NCBI RefSeq assembly: GCF_003258595.1
Contig: NZ_QHHQ01000001.1
Coordinates: 992,001 to 1,056,000 of the forward strand
DNA from: Acuticoccus sediminis
GTDB lineage: Bacteria > Pseudomonadota > Alphaproteobacteria > Rhizobiales > Amorphaceae
Length of the DNA stretch: 64,000 nt
Direction: 5' to 3'
Made by a program: the position numbers and the translations under genes. Shown one piece after another: positions 16,701-25,256 of the stretch. The first letter of the stretch is position 1. Each line of letters opens with the position of its first letter. The notes beneath the pieces were generated by a model that saw only the letters and a program-made list of their open reading frames with translations, searched no databases and was not told the origin of the DNA.

Positions 16701-19171
16701 GGTACATTCTCAAGGCCCATGCCGAACCTCTCGGCGCTCCGGCAGCCTTCGCGCTGCCGAAGGGCACCTACCTCGTCAGCGAGGACGCAGGCGGGGTCGC
16801 CCGGACCCTCGTCAGGCTCATCGAGGAGGCCGGCGCCCGGGCCAGACTGATCCCGGCCGACCTCAAGGCGCTGCAGGACGTGACGATCGATCCCGCTTTC
16901 CCGGTGGTCGGATTCGTCCACGCCGCGCCGCTCTCCGCGGCCCGCATGTCGGCCGACAGCGACCCCTCGCAGTGGCGCAACGAGCTGCTGCGCAACGAGC
17001 TCTTTCCCCATCAGGCCCTGCGCGCCTTCGGCAGGTCGCTGTCGGACGGCGGGCGCATCGTCCTCGTCTCCGGTCTCGGCGGACGCTTCGGTCGTGACGG
17101 CCGCGTCAACGCGCTGAAGCTCGAAGGCGGCGGGCCGGGCCTTGCCAAGAGCGTCAAGGAAGAGTGGCCGAACGCCGTCGCCAAGGCGGTCGACCTCGAC
17201 TCCAAGGCTCCGAAGGACGTCAACGCCGCGCTCGTCCTGGACGAGCTGCGCGTGCCCGGCGGGCGCATCGAGGTGGGCTACCCCGAGGCCACCCGCACCG
17301 TCTTCCGCAGCGAGGCCGTCGAGATCGCGGCCGGACCCGACCGCGACGCGCTGCCCGAGGGCGCCGTCGTGATCGCCACCGGCGGCGCGCGCGGCATCAC
17401 CGCGGAGGCGCTCCACGCGCTGGCCCGGCCGGGCGTGACCTTCGTCATCGTCGGCCGCACGCCGCTCCCCGAGCCGGACGCCGACCGCTTCCCCGCCGCC
17501 GGGACGGTGGCCGAGCTGCGTACGGCCATCATCGCCGACGCGAAGGCCCGCAAGGAGCCCGTGAAGCCCGCGCAGGTGGAGCGGATCGTGCGCGCCACAC
17601 AGCGCGACCGCGAGATTCTTGCCAACCTCTCCGAATTCCAGAAGGCCGGCGCGCGGGTCGAGTACCGCATCGCCGACGCGCAGGATCCGAAGGCCATCAC
17701 CCGCATGGTGAAGGACCTCTACGCCACCTTCGGCCGCGTCGACGGCGTCATCCACGGCGCCGGCGTGATCGAGGACCGCCTCCTCGTCGAGAAGGACGCG
17801 GAGAGCTGGCTGCGCGTCGTCGAGACCAAGATCCTCGGCGCCCTCGCCATCGCCCGCGGCCTGGATCCGGCCGGGCTGCGCTTCTTCGTGATGTTCGGTT
17901 CCGTCGCCGGCCGCTACGGCAACGCCGGCCAGTCCGACTACTCGGCCGCCAACGAGCTGCTCAACCGCCTCGCCCTGCAGTTCCGCTCCAAATGGCCGGA
18001 GACGGTCAAGGTCGCGGTGCTCAACTGGGGCCCCTGGGCGGGCACGCGCCACGGCCCGGGCATGGTCTCGGACGAGACGCGCCGCAAGTTCGAGGGCAAG
18101 GGCGTCATCCTTGTCGAGCCGGTCGGCGGTGCCGAGGCCTGCCGCGACGAGATCTTCCGCGGCCCCATCGACGTCGTCGAGGTGGTGCTCGGCGAAGGTC
18201 CGTGGGAGCGCCACGAGACCGACCAGAGCGCGCTTCTCCCCGGTGCGGCGGAGGCCGTCGCCGGCGAGCCGAGCGCCCTGCCGCTCCTGCCCGGCGCCAC
18301 GAACACCGAGGGCCAGCGCGGCGGGCGGCTCGTCACGCGCACGCTCTCGGTCGCGTCCGACCTCTACCTGCCGCAGCACCGCATCGACGGCGTTCCCGTC
18401 CTGCCGATCGCCTGCGCGCTGGAACTCGCGGCCGAGACGGCGGCGATGGTCTGGCCGGGCTGGACCGTGACCGAGGTGTCGGACGTGCGCCTCCTCAAGG
18501 GTCTGCGCCTCGAAGGCGACCGGGACGTGCCCGTCGAGCTGGTGGTTCAGGGCAGCGAGCACGGCGACGCGTCGGGCTTTTCCGCCTCGGTCCGCATCAA
18601 GTCGGCCGGGCCGAAGGGCGCGCCGCACTACAGCGCCGCCGTCCAGCTCGCCGACCGACTGCCCGACGCCGAGACGGTGAGCGACATCATCGACCCGCGC
18701 CCCGCCAGCGTGTCGGCGCGCCAGGCCTACCGCGAGATGTTGTTCCACGGCCCCTGCTTCCAGGCGGTCACGGAGATCGTCGGCCTCGACGAGACCGGCG
18801 TCGTCGCCTCCGTCGAGGGGCGCGGCCCGGCCGAGTTCATGCGCCCCGTCGCGGCGGACGCCGGCTGGCTGTTCGACCCCTCGCTGGTTGACTCCGCCGC
18901 TCAGCTCGCCTGGGTCTGGTCGTGCGTCCACCGCAACGCCCCGGCGCTGCCGAACCGCATCGGGCCGATCCGCCGCTTCGCCGGCGCCGGTCCCGCCGCA
19001 CGCATGGTGCTTCGGGTGCGGGAGGACCCGGCCGCCCCTAACGCCCTCTGTTCGGAGGTGCTCGTGCTCGACGACGACGGCCGCACGGTGATGGTGATCG
19101 ACGAGCTGGAGAGCACGTCGAGCGAGGCGCTCAACCGCTTCCGCGGCTGGAACGGCGACGTGCGCGTCTGA
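10739..19171 (+). CDS. Multidomain type I synthase, PUFA-synthase class: NMO-NMO-KS-AT-ACP-KR-DH
   Basis: About 2810 aa. Order: two tandem nitronate-monooxygenase (PfaD-like enoylreductase) domains (about 5-240 and 320-590; motifs GHECGGLVG and GRECGGHVG); ketosynthase 685-1130 with DAACASS (Cys about 873), EAHGTGT and KTLIGHTKA; malonyl-type acyltransferase 1235-1540 with GHSYGE (Ser about 1345) and AAFHSP; one ACP 1850-1940 with LGIDSIKRVEI (Ser about 1912), the hallmark of PUFA-synthase carriers; ketoreductase 2190-2470 (TGGARGI, Tyr in SDYSAANE); PKS-type dehydratase 2520-2800 with H-x3-G-x4-P (HRIDGVPVLP) and Asp in DPSLVDSAAQ. All catalytic residues are present except that NMO-1 lacks the His of the GGH motif. 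Pro/Ala-rich linkers flank the ACP. Start: ATG with GGGAG upstream; a GTG at 10700 is possible. It would elongate and fully reduce an acyl chain iteratively; the product is unknown. Confidence 0.92.
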   Translation: MASESFGIIALTPAGLPDARLVFAADRSGHLGILNAESGPFPHEAIAALRGRTRAPFGVKLGPLDEAALAAVAGAVEDGLGWLVVDAADVFADPGLIAAAIALGVEVIVEAIAWDDRLAALEGHAALMVKGHECGGLVGEETAFILMQKALARQSAPVWVRGGIGMHSASAVRAAGAAGVVLDDQLLLLAESPLAEKARAALNDLTGLETGRVIAGARTWRVFEKPSFRHLRALRETIRTSADADAEAVVTARIGWADPAVDIVPLGQAATFAAPFAARYVTFGRLAAAMLAETEARLDLALETDPLGRDKGVAATHGTLYPIVQGPMTRVSDDAGFAQAVGEGGGLPMLALALMRPDAVEALLKDASDRLAGKPWGLGLLGFAPAELVAAQVEVARRYNPKFALIAGGRPDQAKAFEDDGIATYLHVPSPRLLTMFIEQGAKKFVLEGRECGGHVGPLSSFVLWDSMVTTLLANAGTPEKNAEIHVLFAGGIHDAQSAAVVSAIAAPLAKAGFKVGVLVGTAYLFTREIVEAGAIVPEFQKTALSCRTTHTLETGPGHASRAAESPFTDEFERRRRELQSGNVSADDAREELEALSLGRLRLASKGTERGGPNGDIQEVPLERQQTEGMYMIGQVATIRDAVTTVADLHEEISVGGHALLEAARARRTESALEAARTARRGEPTEIAIVGMSASLPGAETVKAYWENILDKVNAISEVPETRWDWRIYFDEDRNAPDKIYSRWGGFSSDLLFDPLKFGMPPNSIRSVDPLQLMTLELVRRCLADAGIESAPDSREKMSIILGASGGAGDVGAQYAVRSEMPRFLGELEPAAAERLPTWTEDSFAGILLNVAAGRSANRLDFGGVNYTVDAACASSLTAVYQGVLELETGRSDCVIAGGVDTVQGPFGYLCFSKTQALSPRGRCRTFDSTADGIAISEGIAVVAMKRLADAERDGDRIYGVIKGVAGSSDGRAKSMTAPHPDGQIRALRRAYEMAGYSPTTVGLFEAHGTGTVAGDTAELETVSRALSEAGAAVEGEHAIGSVKTLIGHTKAAAGISGLMKATLACYHKTLPPHGYLDKPNGKLSADGAPLYIVDEALPWLVRDGEKRRAGISAFGFGGTNFHVTVEEYDSLAPAPAPREVWSHELLVWRAPDRAALAAAVKQTADRLEGNSPAVRDLAMTLARKLPARGVTASLVVDGRADPQAAVARLAAALADPEAATPAGAAFSAAPLLASGKTAFVFPGQGSQYVGMFRELALLFEEARAGLEAADTVLADVMAGKGLPGGRLSRAVFARALYDQAARDKAQSRLTRTDIAQPALGAVETGLLALLKRLGVTADMAAGHSYGEFVALYAAGVLDLGQLLELSELRGRLMIEAAGEGDLGTMAAVRGKRADIEAALAGIEGVWVANHNAPDQTVLSGTRTGIDAALKAMEKAGLSGQKITVGAAFHSPIIAEAGARLAEHIGAMRLAAPAFPVYSNTTGKPHDADPAGVAAAMGAHLASSVEFVAEIEAMYEAGARVFLSVGPKSAHASMVRKVLGDRPCRSVSIDDGKGGLEGLLRALGAMLAEGAELDLERLWQGRDCRALATDFKAHERQPAPARHMWWLNGSGARPVGAPPLPVLTLEAAEAERAARASARTLAADAPVAAMNGATNDGAHAPTSTGAEIPGLNGSHGPAETWGAARSASDSTQETRNSVTARSATRLGRRDTLKKERVRMVDSTRTAAQDASLADFQATMQRFLDVQEGVMLAYFGGTDVSAGTAQQPSLPARTRREPMRLPARGDLGGARPGPSRLAAPAPAAYEPDPAPAPAPMSNGGYANGHDHGHGLNGASHKANGTAVAEASRPAPAPAPAPAPAPAPAPVAAAPASADLGRAQISEILLGVVEERTGYPRDMLDMDQNLEADLGIDSIKRVEIVGALLKGLPAGVQPNVADLGETLNAQKTLNGILDTLSERIGSGAGATAPFELTETGTSSPAATASARPSRYILKAHAEPLGAPAAFALPKGTYLVSEDAGGVARTLVRLIEEAGARARLIPADLKALQDVTIDPAFPVVGFVHAAPLSAARMSADSDPSQWRNELLRNELFPHQALRAFGRSLSDGGRIVLVSGLGGRFGRDGRVNALKLEGGGPGLAKSVKEEWPNAVAKAVDLDSKAPKDVNAALVLDELRVPGGRIEVGYPEATRTVFRSEAVEIAAGPDRDALPEGAVVIATGGARGITAEALHALARPGVTFVIVGRTPLPEPDADRFPAAGTVAELRTAIIADAKARKEPVKPAQVERIVRATQRDREILANLSEFQKAGARVEYRIADAQDPKAITRMVKDLYATFGRVDGVIHGAGVIEDRLLVEKDAESWLRVVETKILGALAIARGLDPAGLRFFVMFGSVAGRYGNAGQSDYSAANELLNRLALQFRSKWPETVKVAVLNWGPWAGTRHGPGMVSDETRRKFEGKGVILVEPVGGAEACRDEIFRGPIDVVEVVLGEGPWERHETDQSALLPGAAEAVAGEPSALPLLPGATNTEGQRGGRLVTRTLSVASDLYLPQHRIDGVPVLPIACALELAAETAAMVWPGWTVTEVSDVRLLKGLRLEGDRDVPVELVVQGSEHGDASGFSASVRIKSAGPKGAPHYSAAVQLADRLPDAETVSDIIDPRPASVSARQAYREMLFHGPCFQAVTEIVGLDETGVVASVEGRGPAEFMRPVAADAGWLFDPSLVDSAAQLAWVWSCVHRNAPALPNRIGPIRRFAGAGPAARMVLRVREDPAAPNALCSEVLVLDDDGRTVMVIDELESTSSEALNRFRGWNGDVRV
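15877..15895 (+). promoter_or_regulatory. Internal ribosome-binding site and in-frame ATG inside synthase 1
   Basis: AAAAGGAGAGAG lies 9-10 bases ahead of ATG 15893, in frame with synthase 1. The preceding ~40 codons (GSHGPAETWGAARSASDSTQ...) look like translated intergenic DNA, while the codons after the ATG start a clean domain (MVDSTRTAAQDASLADFQATMQRFL) that resembles a protein N-terminus. Translation from here would give a separate ~1092-aa ACP-KR-DH protein. Confidence 0.55.
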
Positions 19172-19312
19172 CGCGCCGCCGGGCGGCGAGGCGCCGGCCC
19201 CGCCGCCGTCGCGATGGGCGCCACTCCGGACGGCCGGGCCATTCTCAGACGCGGCGACGTCGCCGAGTACGACGGCCGGGCGGCGAACCCTTGAGTGATA
19301 TCGGAGATTTCG

Positions 19313-22300
19313 ATGGCCGACGCTGGCCGGATTGATCGAGCAAGAGACGTTGCCGTCATCGGGATGGGCTGCCTGTTCCCGGGCGCCGACGGTCCCGCCC
19401 AGTTCTGGCAGAACATCTGCGCCAAGTCCGTGCAGATCCGCCAGCCCGTCGAGGCGTGGGAGGCGGACCGCTACCTCGGCTCCGACAGCACGACCCGCAT
19501 CACCACCTCCGCCGGCGGCTTCCTCGGCGACCTGTGCCGGGTCAATCCGGCGTCCCTCGGCATCATGCCGAACTCCGTCGACGGGTCCGAGCCGGACCAG
19601 TTCCTCGCCCTCAAGGTCGCCCGCGACGCGCTCGCCGACGCCGGCTACCTCGACGGCTACGACCACGAGACGACCGGCATCATCCTCGGCCACTCGACGT
19701 ACCTGCACCGGGGCAACGCGAACGTGGTGCAGCACGGCGTCGTGCTCGACCAGACCGTCGGCCTGCTGCGCGACCTCCTGCCCGGGGTGTCGGAGGACGC
19801 GCTCGCGCGGATGCGGGAGGTCCTCCTCGACCACCTGCCGCCGTTCAACGCCGGCACCGCGCCGGGCCTCGTGCCGAACGTCATGACCGGGCGCATCGCC
19901 AACAGGCTCGACCTGCGCGGCCCCAACTACATCCTGGACGCGGCGTGCTCCTCCTCGCTGCTCGCCGTCTTGTCGGCGGTCGAGGAGCTGCGCGCGGGGC
20001 GCAGCGATCTCATGATCGCCGGCGGCGCGAACGGCGCGATCCCGGCGGAGGTGAACATGGTGTTCACCCAGCTCGACGCGCTGTCGAAGTCCTCCACCGT
20101 CATGCCGTTCTCGGAGGATGCGGACGGCACGCTCCTCTCGGAGGGCGTCGGCGCCATCGTCCTGAAGCGCTACGCCGACGCGGTGCGGGACGGGGACAAC
20201 ATCTACGCCGTCGTCAAGGGCCTCGGCCAGTCGTCGGACGGCAAGGGATCCGGCCTCCTCGCGCCGCGCCTCGAGGGCGAGATCGCCGCGATCCGCCGCG
20301 CGTACAAGGACGCCGGCGTGTCGCCGGACACGATCGGCCTCATTGAGGCGCACGGCACCGGCATCCCGCTCGGCGACCAGACCGAGGTGTCGGCGCTGCG
20401 CGAGGTCTTCGGTGCCAGGCGCAAGGCGGTGCCGGAGATCGCGCTCGGCGCGCTGAAGTCGCTCATCGGCCACTGCATCCCCGCCGCCGGCATCGCCGCG
20501 CTCATCAAGACGACGCTGGCGCTCCATCACCGCACACTGCCGCCGACGGTGTGCACCGAGGTCAACACCACGATCGGCCTCGGCGAGAGCCGCCTCTACG
20601 TCAACACCGAGACCCGGCCCTGGATCCAGCCTCGCAACGCGCCCCGCCGGGCCGGCGTCAACGCCTTCGGCTTCGGCGGCATCAATTCGCACGCCGTGCT
20701 GGAGGAGGCGCCCGAGTCCGAGGCGAACCCGCCGCGCCCGGCCTTCTGGCCCGTCGAGCTGATGGTCCTCGCCGGAGAGACGCGCGACGGGCTGGTCGCC
20801 GCCATCAGGGAGCTGGAGGCCGCCGTCGCCGGGCCACTCAAGGGCGAGCCGCTCGGCGGCATCGCCAAGGGGCTGGCCGAACGGTACGGCAATGTCGGCC
20901 CCGTGCGGGTCGCGATCGTCGCCACCAGCACAGACGAGCTCGCCGACCGCCTCGCCAAGGCGCGGGAGCGCATCGAGGGGGGCCGCGCCCGCTTCCAGGT
21001 CCGCTCCGGCATCTACGGCTCGGACGGCGACGGGCACGGCAAGGTGGCCTTCGTCTTCCCGGGCGAAGGGGCGCAATACCAGTCGATGCTGGCCGAGATC
21101 CTCGGCCCCTTTCCCGAGGCGCGCCGCTGGTTCGACTTCTGGGACGGCCTCTACGGCGATGCCCGCGGTTTCCGGCCGTCGGAAGCCGTCTATCCGCCGC
21201 CGACCCTCCTCGCCTCCGACACCAAGGCGGAGTTGGACCGCGCCCTCTTCGGCCTGGAGATGGGCTCGGAGTCGGCGTTCATCGCGAGCCGGGCCCTCTC
21301 CGCCGTCGCCGCGCGGCTGGGGCTGAAGCCGGACTGCGTCGTCGGCCACTCTTCCGGCGAGCACGCCGCGCTCTACGAGGCGAAGGTCCTCGGCGCGTCG
21401 GGCTGGGACGAGCTGGAGAGCCGCATCCGCGAGCTGAACACGCTCTACAAGGCCATCGAGGACTCGACGACCATCTCCGGCGGTGCGCTTCTCACCATCG
21501 GCGGCCTCGCCCGCGAGAAGGTCCACGCGCTGGCGGGCGCCGCCGAGGACGTCCACGTCGCGCTCGACAACTGCCCGCAGCAGACCGTCCTCTACGGCCA
21601 GCGCACCGAACTCGACAAGATCGTCGCCGAGGCGGGCAAGGAGTCCGCGCTGTGTGCCTTCCTGCCGTTCGACCGGCCGTACCACACCTCGCTCTTCGCC
21701 CCGGTCGCGGAGATGGTGGAGGGGATCTACGCGCAGCTCGACTTCGCCGCGCCGCGGATGCCGGTCTACTCCTGCGCCAGTGCGGCGCCGATGCCGGAGA
21801 CGCCGGAGGAGATCCGCAAGCTCGCTGCCCTCCAGTGGCAGAGCAAGGTGCGCTTCACCGAGACGGTGGAGCGCATGTACGCGGACGGCGTGCGCACTTT
21901 CATCGAGCTCGGCCCGTCGGCCAACCTCACCGGGTTCATCGAGAACACGCTCCAGGGCAAGGACGTGCTGGCCGTCGCCTTCGGCAGCCGCCGCCGCTCC
22001 AGCCTGGTGCAGCTCATGCACAGCCTGGCGCGCCTGTGGGTCGGCGGGGTGCCGGTCGAGGTGGGCGCCCTGTTCGAGGGGCGCCGCTTCGGCCCGTCCG
22101 ACGTCGTCGGCGACCGTGCCAAGCGGCGGCCGGAGACGGTCATCTCCAACACGCTGCCGATCATCCGCCTTCCCGAGGACAAGATCGCCGAGCTGCGGGC
22201 GGCGATGTTCCCGGCCGGCCCGCCGCAGGCCGTGGAGGCTCCGACCGAGGCGCCTGCGGCCGAGGACGTTGTCGCGCCGGCCGAGCACCCGGCCGTCTCG

Positions 22301-23989
22301 CGCCCGCCGGCCGGCGCCTACCCGTTCCTGCAGCGCATCGGCGTCAACGACGGGCGCCGCCTCGTCGCCGAGTGCGACCTCGCCCTTGCGGCCGACGCGT
22401 TCCTGCGCCACCACGTCCTCTACGCGATGGAGGTCTCCGACCTCGACCGGGACCTCTGCGCGCTTCCGGTGGTGCCGCTCGCGGTCACCATGGAGATGAT
22501 GGCGGAGGCGGGTGTCGCCCTGACCGACGGCCTCGCGCCGGTCCGGCTCGAGAAGGTTCGCGCCTACAACTGGGTCTCGCTCGACGAGGGTGCCCGCACC
22601 ATCGGCATCGAGGCGACGCGCCTCGCCGACCGCGAGAATGACGCGGTGGTCGTCGTTCGGGTGGTCGACGCGCTCGGCGGACCGCTGGTGGAGGGCACCG
22701 TCGTCCTCTCCACGTCACCGGCGGTGCCGGGTGACGTCGCCATCACGCCGCTGGCCGAGCCGCAATGGCCGCTGTGGTCGGACGAGCAGCTCTACCGGAC
22801 GGGGATGTTCCACGGTCCGCTCTTCCAGGGCGTCGCGAGCCTCCATTCATGGGACGACACCGGCCTCGACGCGATCCTCGCCGACACGCCGCTCGACGGC
22901 TTCTTCCGCGACGGGGAGCGGCCGCGGCTGGTCCTGAACCCGGCGCTGCTCGACCAGGTCGGGCACGTCACTGCCTTCTGGATCGCGCAGGGGATGGGGA
23001 CGGACTTCTCGTCCTTCCCCTCGCGGATCGACCTGATCGAGCTGTTCGACGCCGGCCGGGAGGATACGGCGGGGGCGATCATGTCCGGCCGCCTCGGCTT
23101 CGAGGAGGGCGAGGGCGGCACGAACTACCTCCGGGGCGATTTCGTCTGCATCGGCGCGGGCGGCGAGCCGCTGCTCCGCGTGACGGGCTGGCACGACCGC
23201 TTCTTCGACGTGCCGCACAACTACTACCGCGCCCGCTGGCAGCCGCGGGACGAGTTCTACGGCTACGAGGTGTCGGACCTGTTCGCGGAGCTTCCCGATG
23301 GGGCGGTGGTGTGGCAGGTGCCGGCGTTCCCGGCCGGATTCCTCGACGATGCCGGTGGGATCTGGCGTCGCGTCCTGGCGCATACGGTGCTCTCCGGCGA
23401 CGAGCGGGCGGAATGGGCGACCTTCGCCGGCAAGCCGAGGCGGGCCGACGAGTGGCTCCTCGGCCGCGTCGCCATGAAGGAGGCGGCGCGCGGCTGGTTC
23501 ATGCGCCACCTCGACATGGGGGTGCTGCCGGCCGACATCATCATCCGCGTCGACGCCGACGGGAAGCCGTACATCGACCCCGAGGGCCTAGCGATCCTCG
23601 GCGCGGTGCCGGAGATCTCCGTGGCGCACGTCGCGGGCGAGACGGTCGCCGTCGCCGCGCCCCCGGGCGTGCCGGTGGGGATCGACCTCGAGGTCCTCGG
23701 GCGGGCGCAGCCGGCCGACATCATGACCGGCGGCTTCTCCGACGCGGAGCGGCAGTACATGAACGAGATGGGCGCCTGCGGCGAGGTGGACGTCCTCCTT
23801 GCGTGGTGCGCCAAGGAGGCCGCGGCCAAGTGCCTGGGCACCGGGCTCAACGGACAGCCGACGGCCTTCGCGCTCATGATGCTCGACCCGGCCGGCGGCG
23901 CGGCTGCGATCGCGGCTCCCGACGGCTCGGAGGTCGAGATCTGCCTCGGCATGGCCGACCGCGCGGTGCTGGCCGTGGCCTACCTCTGA
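19313..23989 (+). CDS. Multidomain type I synthase partner: KS-AT-DH-phosphopantetheinyl transferase
   Basis: 1558 aa; ATG chosen for GGAG 6 bases upstream, an in-frame GTG 18 bases earlier is less likely. Ketosynthase 1-460 with DAACSSS (Cys about 212), EAHGTG and KSLIGHCIPAAG, so it is a catalytic KS, not a chain-length factor. Acyltransferase about 575-890 with FPGEGAQY, GHSSGE (Ser about 680) and PYHTSLF. PKS-type double-hotdog dehydratase about 1000-1330, with a His in LRHHVLY and Asp in NPALLDQVGH. C-terminal 4'-phosphopantetheinyl transferase about 1365-1558 with GIDLEVLG and WCAKEAAAKCLGTGL, both metal- and CoA-binding motifs intact. The transferase presumably activates the single ACP of synthase 1 in trans, the job PfaE does in PUFA operons. 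It contains no ACP or KR, so it must act with synthase 1. Confidence 0.92.
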   Translation: MADAGRIDRARDVAVIGMGCLFPGADGPAQFWQNICAKSVQIRQPVEAWEADRYLGSDSTTRITTSAGGFLGDLCRVNPASLGIMPNSVDGSEPDQFLALKVARDALADAGYLDGYDHETTGIILGHSTYLHRGNANVVQHGVVLDQTVGLLRDLLPGVSEDALARMREVLLDHLPPFNAGTAPGLVPNVMTGRIANRLDLRGPNYILDAACSSSLLAVLSAVEELRAGRSDLMIAGGANGAIPAEVNMVFTQLDALSKSSTVMPFSEDADGTLLSEGVGAIVLKRYADAVRDGDNIYAVVKGLGQSSDGKGSGLLAPRLEGEIAAIRRAYKDAGVSPDTIGLIEAHGTGIPLGDQTEVSALREVFGARRKAVPEIALGALKSLIGHCIPAAGIAALIKTTLALHHRTLPPTVCTEVNTTIGLGESRLYVNTETRPWIQPRNAPRRAGVNAFGFGGINSHAVLEEAPESEANPPRPAFWPVELMVLAGETRDGLVAAIRELEAAVAGPLKGEPLGGIAKGLAERYGNVGPVRVAIVATSTDELADRLAKARERIEGGRARFQVRSGIYGSDGDGHGKVAFVFPGEGAQYQSMLAEILGPFPEARRWFDFWDGLYGDARGFRPSEAVYPPPTLLASDTKAELDRALFGLEMGSESAFIASRALSAVAARLGLKPDCVVGHSSGEHAALYEAKVLGASGWDELESRIRELNTLYKAIEDSTTISGGALLTIGGLAREKVHALAGAAEDVHVALDNCPQQTVLYGQRTELDKIVAEAGKESALCAFLPFDRPYHTSLFAPVAEMVEGIYAQLDFAAPRMPVYSCASAAPMPETPEEIRKLAALQWQSKVRFTETVERMYADGVRTFIELGPSANLTGFIENTLQGKDVLAVAFGSRRRSSLVQLMHSLARLWVGGVPVEVGALFEGRRFGPSDVVGDRAKRRPETVISNTLPIIRLPEDKIAELRAAMFPAGPPQAVEAPTEAPAAEDVVAPAEHPAVSRPPAGAYPFLQRIGVNDGRRLVAECDLALAADAFLRHHVLYAMEVSDLDRDLCALPVVPLAVTMEMMAEAGVALTDGLAPVRLEKVRAYNWVSLDEGARTIGIEATRLADRENDAVVVVRVVDALGGPLVEGTVVLSTSPAVPGDVAITPLAEPQWPLWSDEQLYRTGMFHGPLFQGVASLHSWDDTGLDAILADTPLDGFFRDGERPRLVLNPALLDQVGHVTAFWIAQGMGTDFSSFPSRIDLIELFDAGREDTAGAIMSGRLGFEEGEGGTNYLRGDFVCIGAGGEPLLRVTGWHDRFFDVPHNYYRARWQPRDEFYGYEVSDLFAELPDGAVVWQVPAFPAGFLDDAGGIWRRVLAHTVLSGDERAEWATFAGKPRRADEWLLGRVAMKEAARGWFMRHLDMGVLPADIIIRVDADGKPYIDPEGLAILGAVPEISVAHVAGETVAVAAPPGVPVGIDLEVLGRAQPADIMTGGFSDAERQYMNEMGACGEVDVLLAWCAKEAAAKCLGTGLNGQPTAFALMMLDPAGGAAAIAAPDGSEVEICLGMADRAVLAVAYL

Positions 23990-24158
23990 GCCGGCCTCCG
24001 GGCGCACATGTTCCATAGAAAGCCTCGCCTTATGACGGGGCCGCCGGGATAAGTGAAAAAAAGTGCAGCGGCACGGAACCAAGTCCGGATTGGGGCATTA
24101 GGTAACCTGTGGTTCTCGGTCGTCCCCCGTCCGAGTGCGACATCCACCTTCGACAGAC

Positions 24159-24186
24159 TGGCCGCCCGCGAGGCGGCCATTTTTTT
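24159..24186 (+). terminator. Rho-independent terminator of the synthase operon
   Basis: Perfect 8-bp arms TGGCCGCC / GGCGGCCA with loop CGCGA, followed by seven T. It lies about 170 bases after the synthase 2 stop and just before the convergent EamA gene; the 170 bases contain no gene. Confidence 0.85.
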
Positions 24187-24201
24187 GTCCTCCGCGCGGT
24201 T

Positions 24202-25044
24202 TCAGAGGCGGACGACCACGACGCCGAGGGCGATGAAGACCGCCGCCGCCCAGCGCTTGTGGCTGACGGGCTCGCGCATCACCGTGGCGGCGATGAGGAT
24301 GGCGAAGAGGATGCTCGTCTCCCGCAGCGAGGCGACGAGGGCGATGGGGGCCTGGGTGAACGCCCACACCGCGATCCAGTACGACCCCAGCGACATCGCG
24401 CCGGCCGCGACCCCCGGGAGGCCCGCCGCCGGGAGCCGGGCGAAGGCGGCGCGCCCGCGCATCGTGCCGGCGATCACCGCCATCAGCACCGCGTTGAGCG
24501 CCATCATCCAGAGGATATAGCCCGACGCCGTCCCCGCGACGCGCGCGCCGAGACCGTCGAGCAACGTGTAGGACGCGGTGAAGCACGCCGTGCCGAGCGC
24601 GTAAAACAGCCCCTTCCGGTTCATCGGCTTGCCGCCCGACCGTTCGAGCGAGAGCGCCAGCACCCCGCCGGAGATCGCGAGGATCGCCGCCAGCTCCCGC
24701 ATCGTCGGTGCCGCGCCGAGCCATATCGCGGAGACCAGCGTGACGATCAGCGGGGCGGTGCCGCGCGCCATCGGATAGGCCTGGCTGAGGTCCGCGTGGG
24801 TGTACGCCTGGACGAGGAAGAGCTGGTAGCCGCAGTGGAGCAGCGCGGCGGCGACGATCCAGGGGATCGCGTCCGCCGACGGCAGCGGCACGAACGGCAT
24901 GATCGGCACCGCGAGCGCCCCCTGCGCCAGCGCCAGGAGCAGCACCGACGAGTAGCGGTCGAGCCCGACCTTGATGACCGAGTTCCATCCGGCGTGGAGG
25001 AGGGCGGCCGCGAGCACGGCGAGGAAGACGGCGGTGTCCATCAT
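24202..25044 (-). CDS. EamA/DMT-superfamily membrane transporter
   Basis: A 280-aa inner-membrane protein with ten hydrophobic segments in two EamA halves, the usual size for drug/metabolite exporters. The first half has the family pattern LSQAYPMARGTAPLIVTLVSAIWLGAAPT, and the second ends with the matching LVASLRETSILFAILIAATVMREPVSHKRWAAAVFIALGVVVV. It starts with two adjacent ATG codons. It is transcribed divergently from a LysR-type gene 212 bases away, the classic arrangement for a regulator controlling a neighbouring exporter. The substrate is not predictable. Confidence 0.85.
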   Translation of the reverse strand: MMDTAVFLAVLAAALLHAGWNSVIKVGLDRYSSVLLLALAQGALAVPIMPFVPLPSADAIPWIVAAALLHCGYQLFLVQAYTHADLSQAYPMARGTAPLIVTLVSAIWLGAAPTMRELAAILAISGGVLALSLERSGGKPMNRKGLFYALGTACFTASYTLLDGLGARVAGTASGYILWMMALNAVLMAVIAGTMRGRAAFARLPAAGLPGVAAGAMSLGSYWIAVWAFTQAPIALVASLRETSILFAILIAATVMREPVSHKRWAAAVFIALGVVVVRL

Positions 25045-25256
25045 TCCGCCCCGACCGTCGCCGCGAGCGCCCGACGGTCGGCCCGAGGCGCGGCCCTCAT
25101 GTCGGGGTTTGCGCGCGGGCCGGCGGCCGCGACCGGCGGGACGCGGTTTGCCCGAACCTCGGGCACTGTGATTTTGTGTGTCATCGGGATGATATGGCCG
25201 ATAATAACCACCCGGAATAACGATATCTTCTCGAACTCGATGTGAGGTTTCCGCAC

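Noticed and set aside
19313-20700. Second ketosynthase as a chain-length factor
   Set aside because: The active-site Cys and both His are present, so it should be catalytic.
16646-22414. 1922-aa minus-strand open frame under the synthases
   Set aside because: Antisense shadow produced by high GC; the plus-strand frames contain all catalytic motifs.
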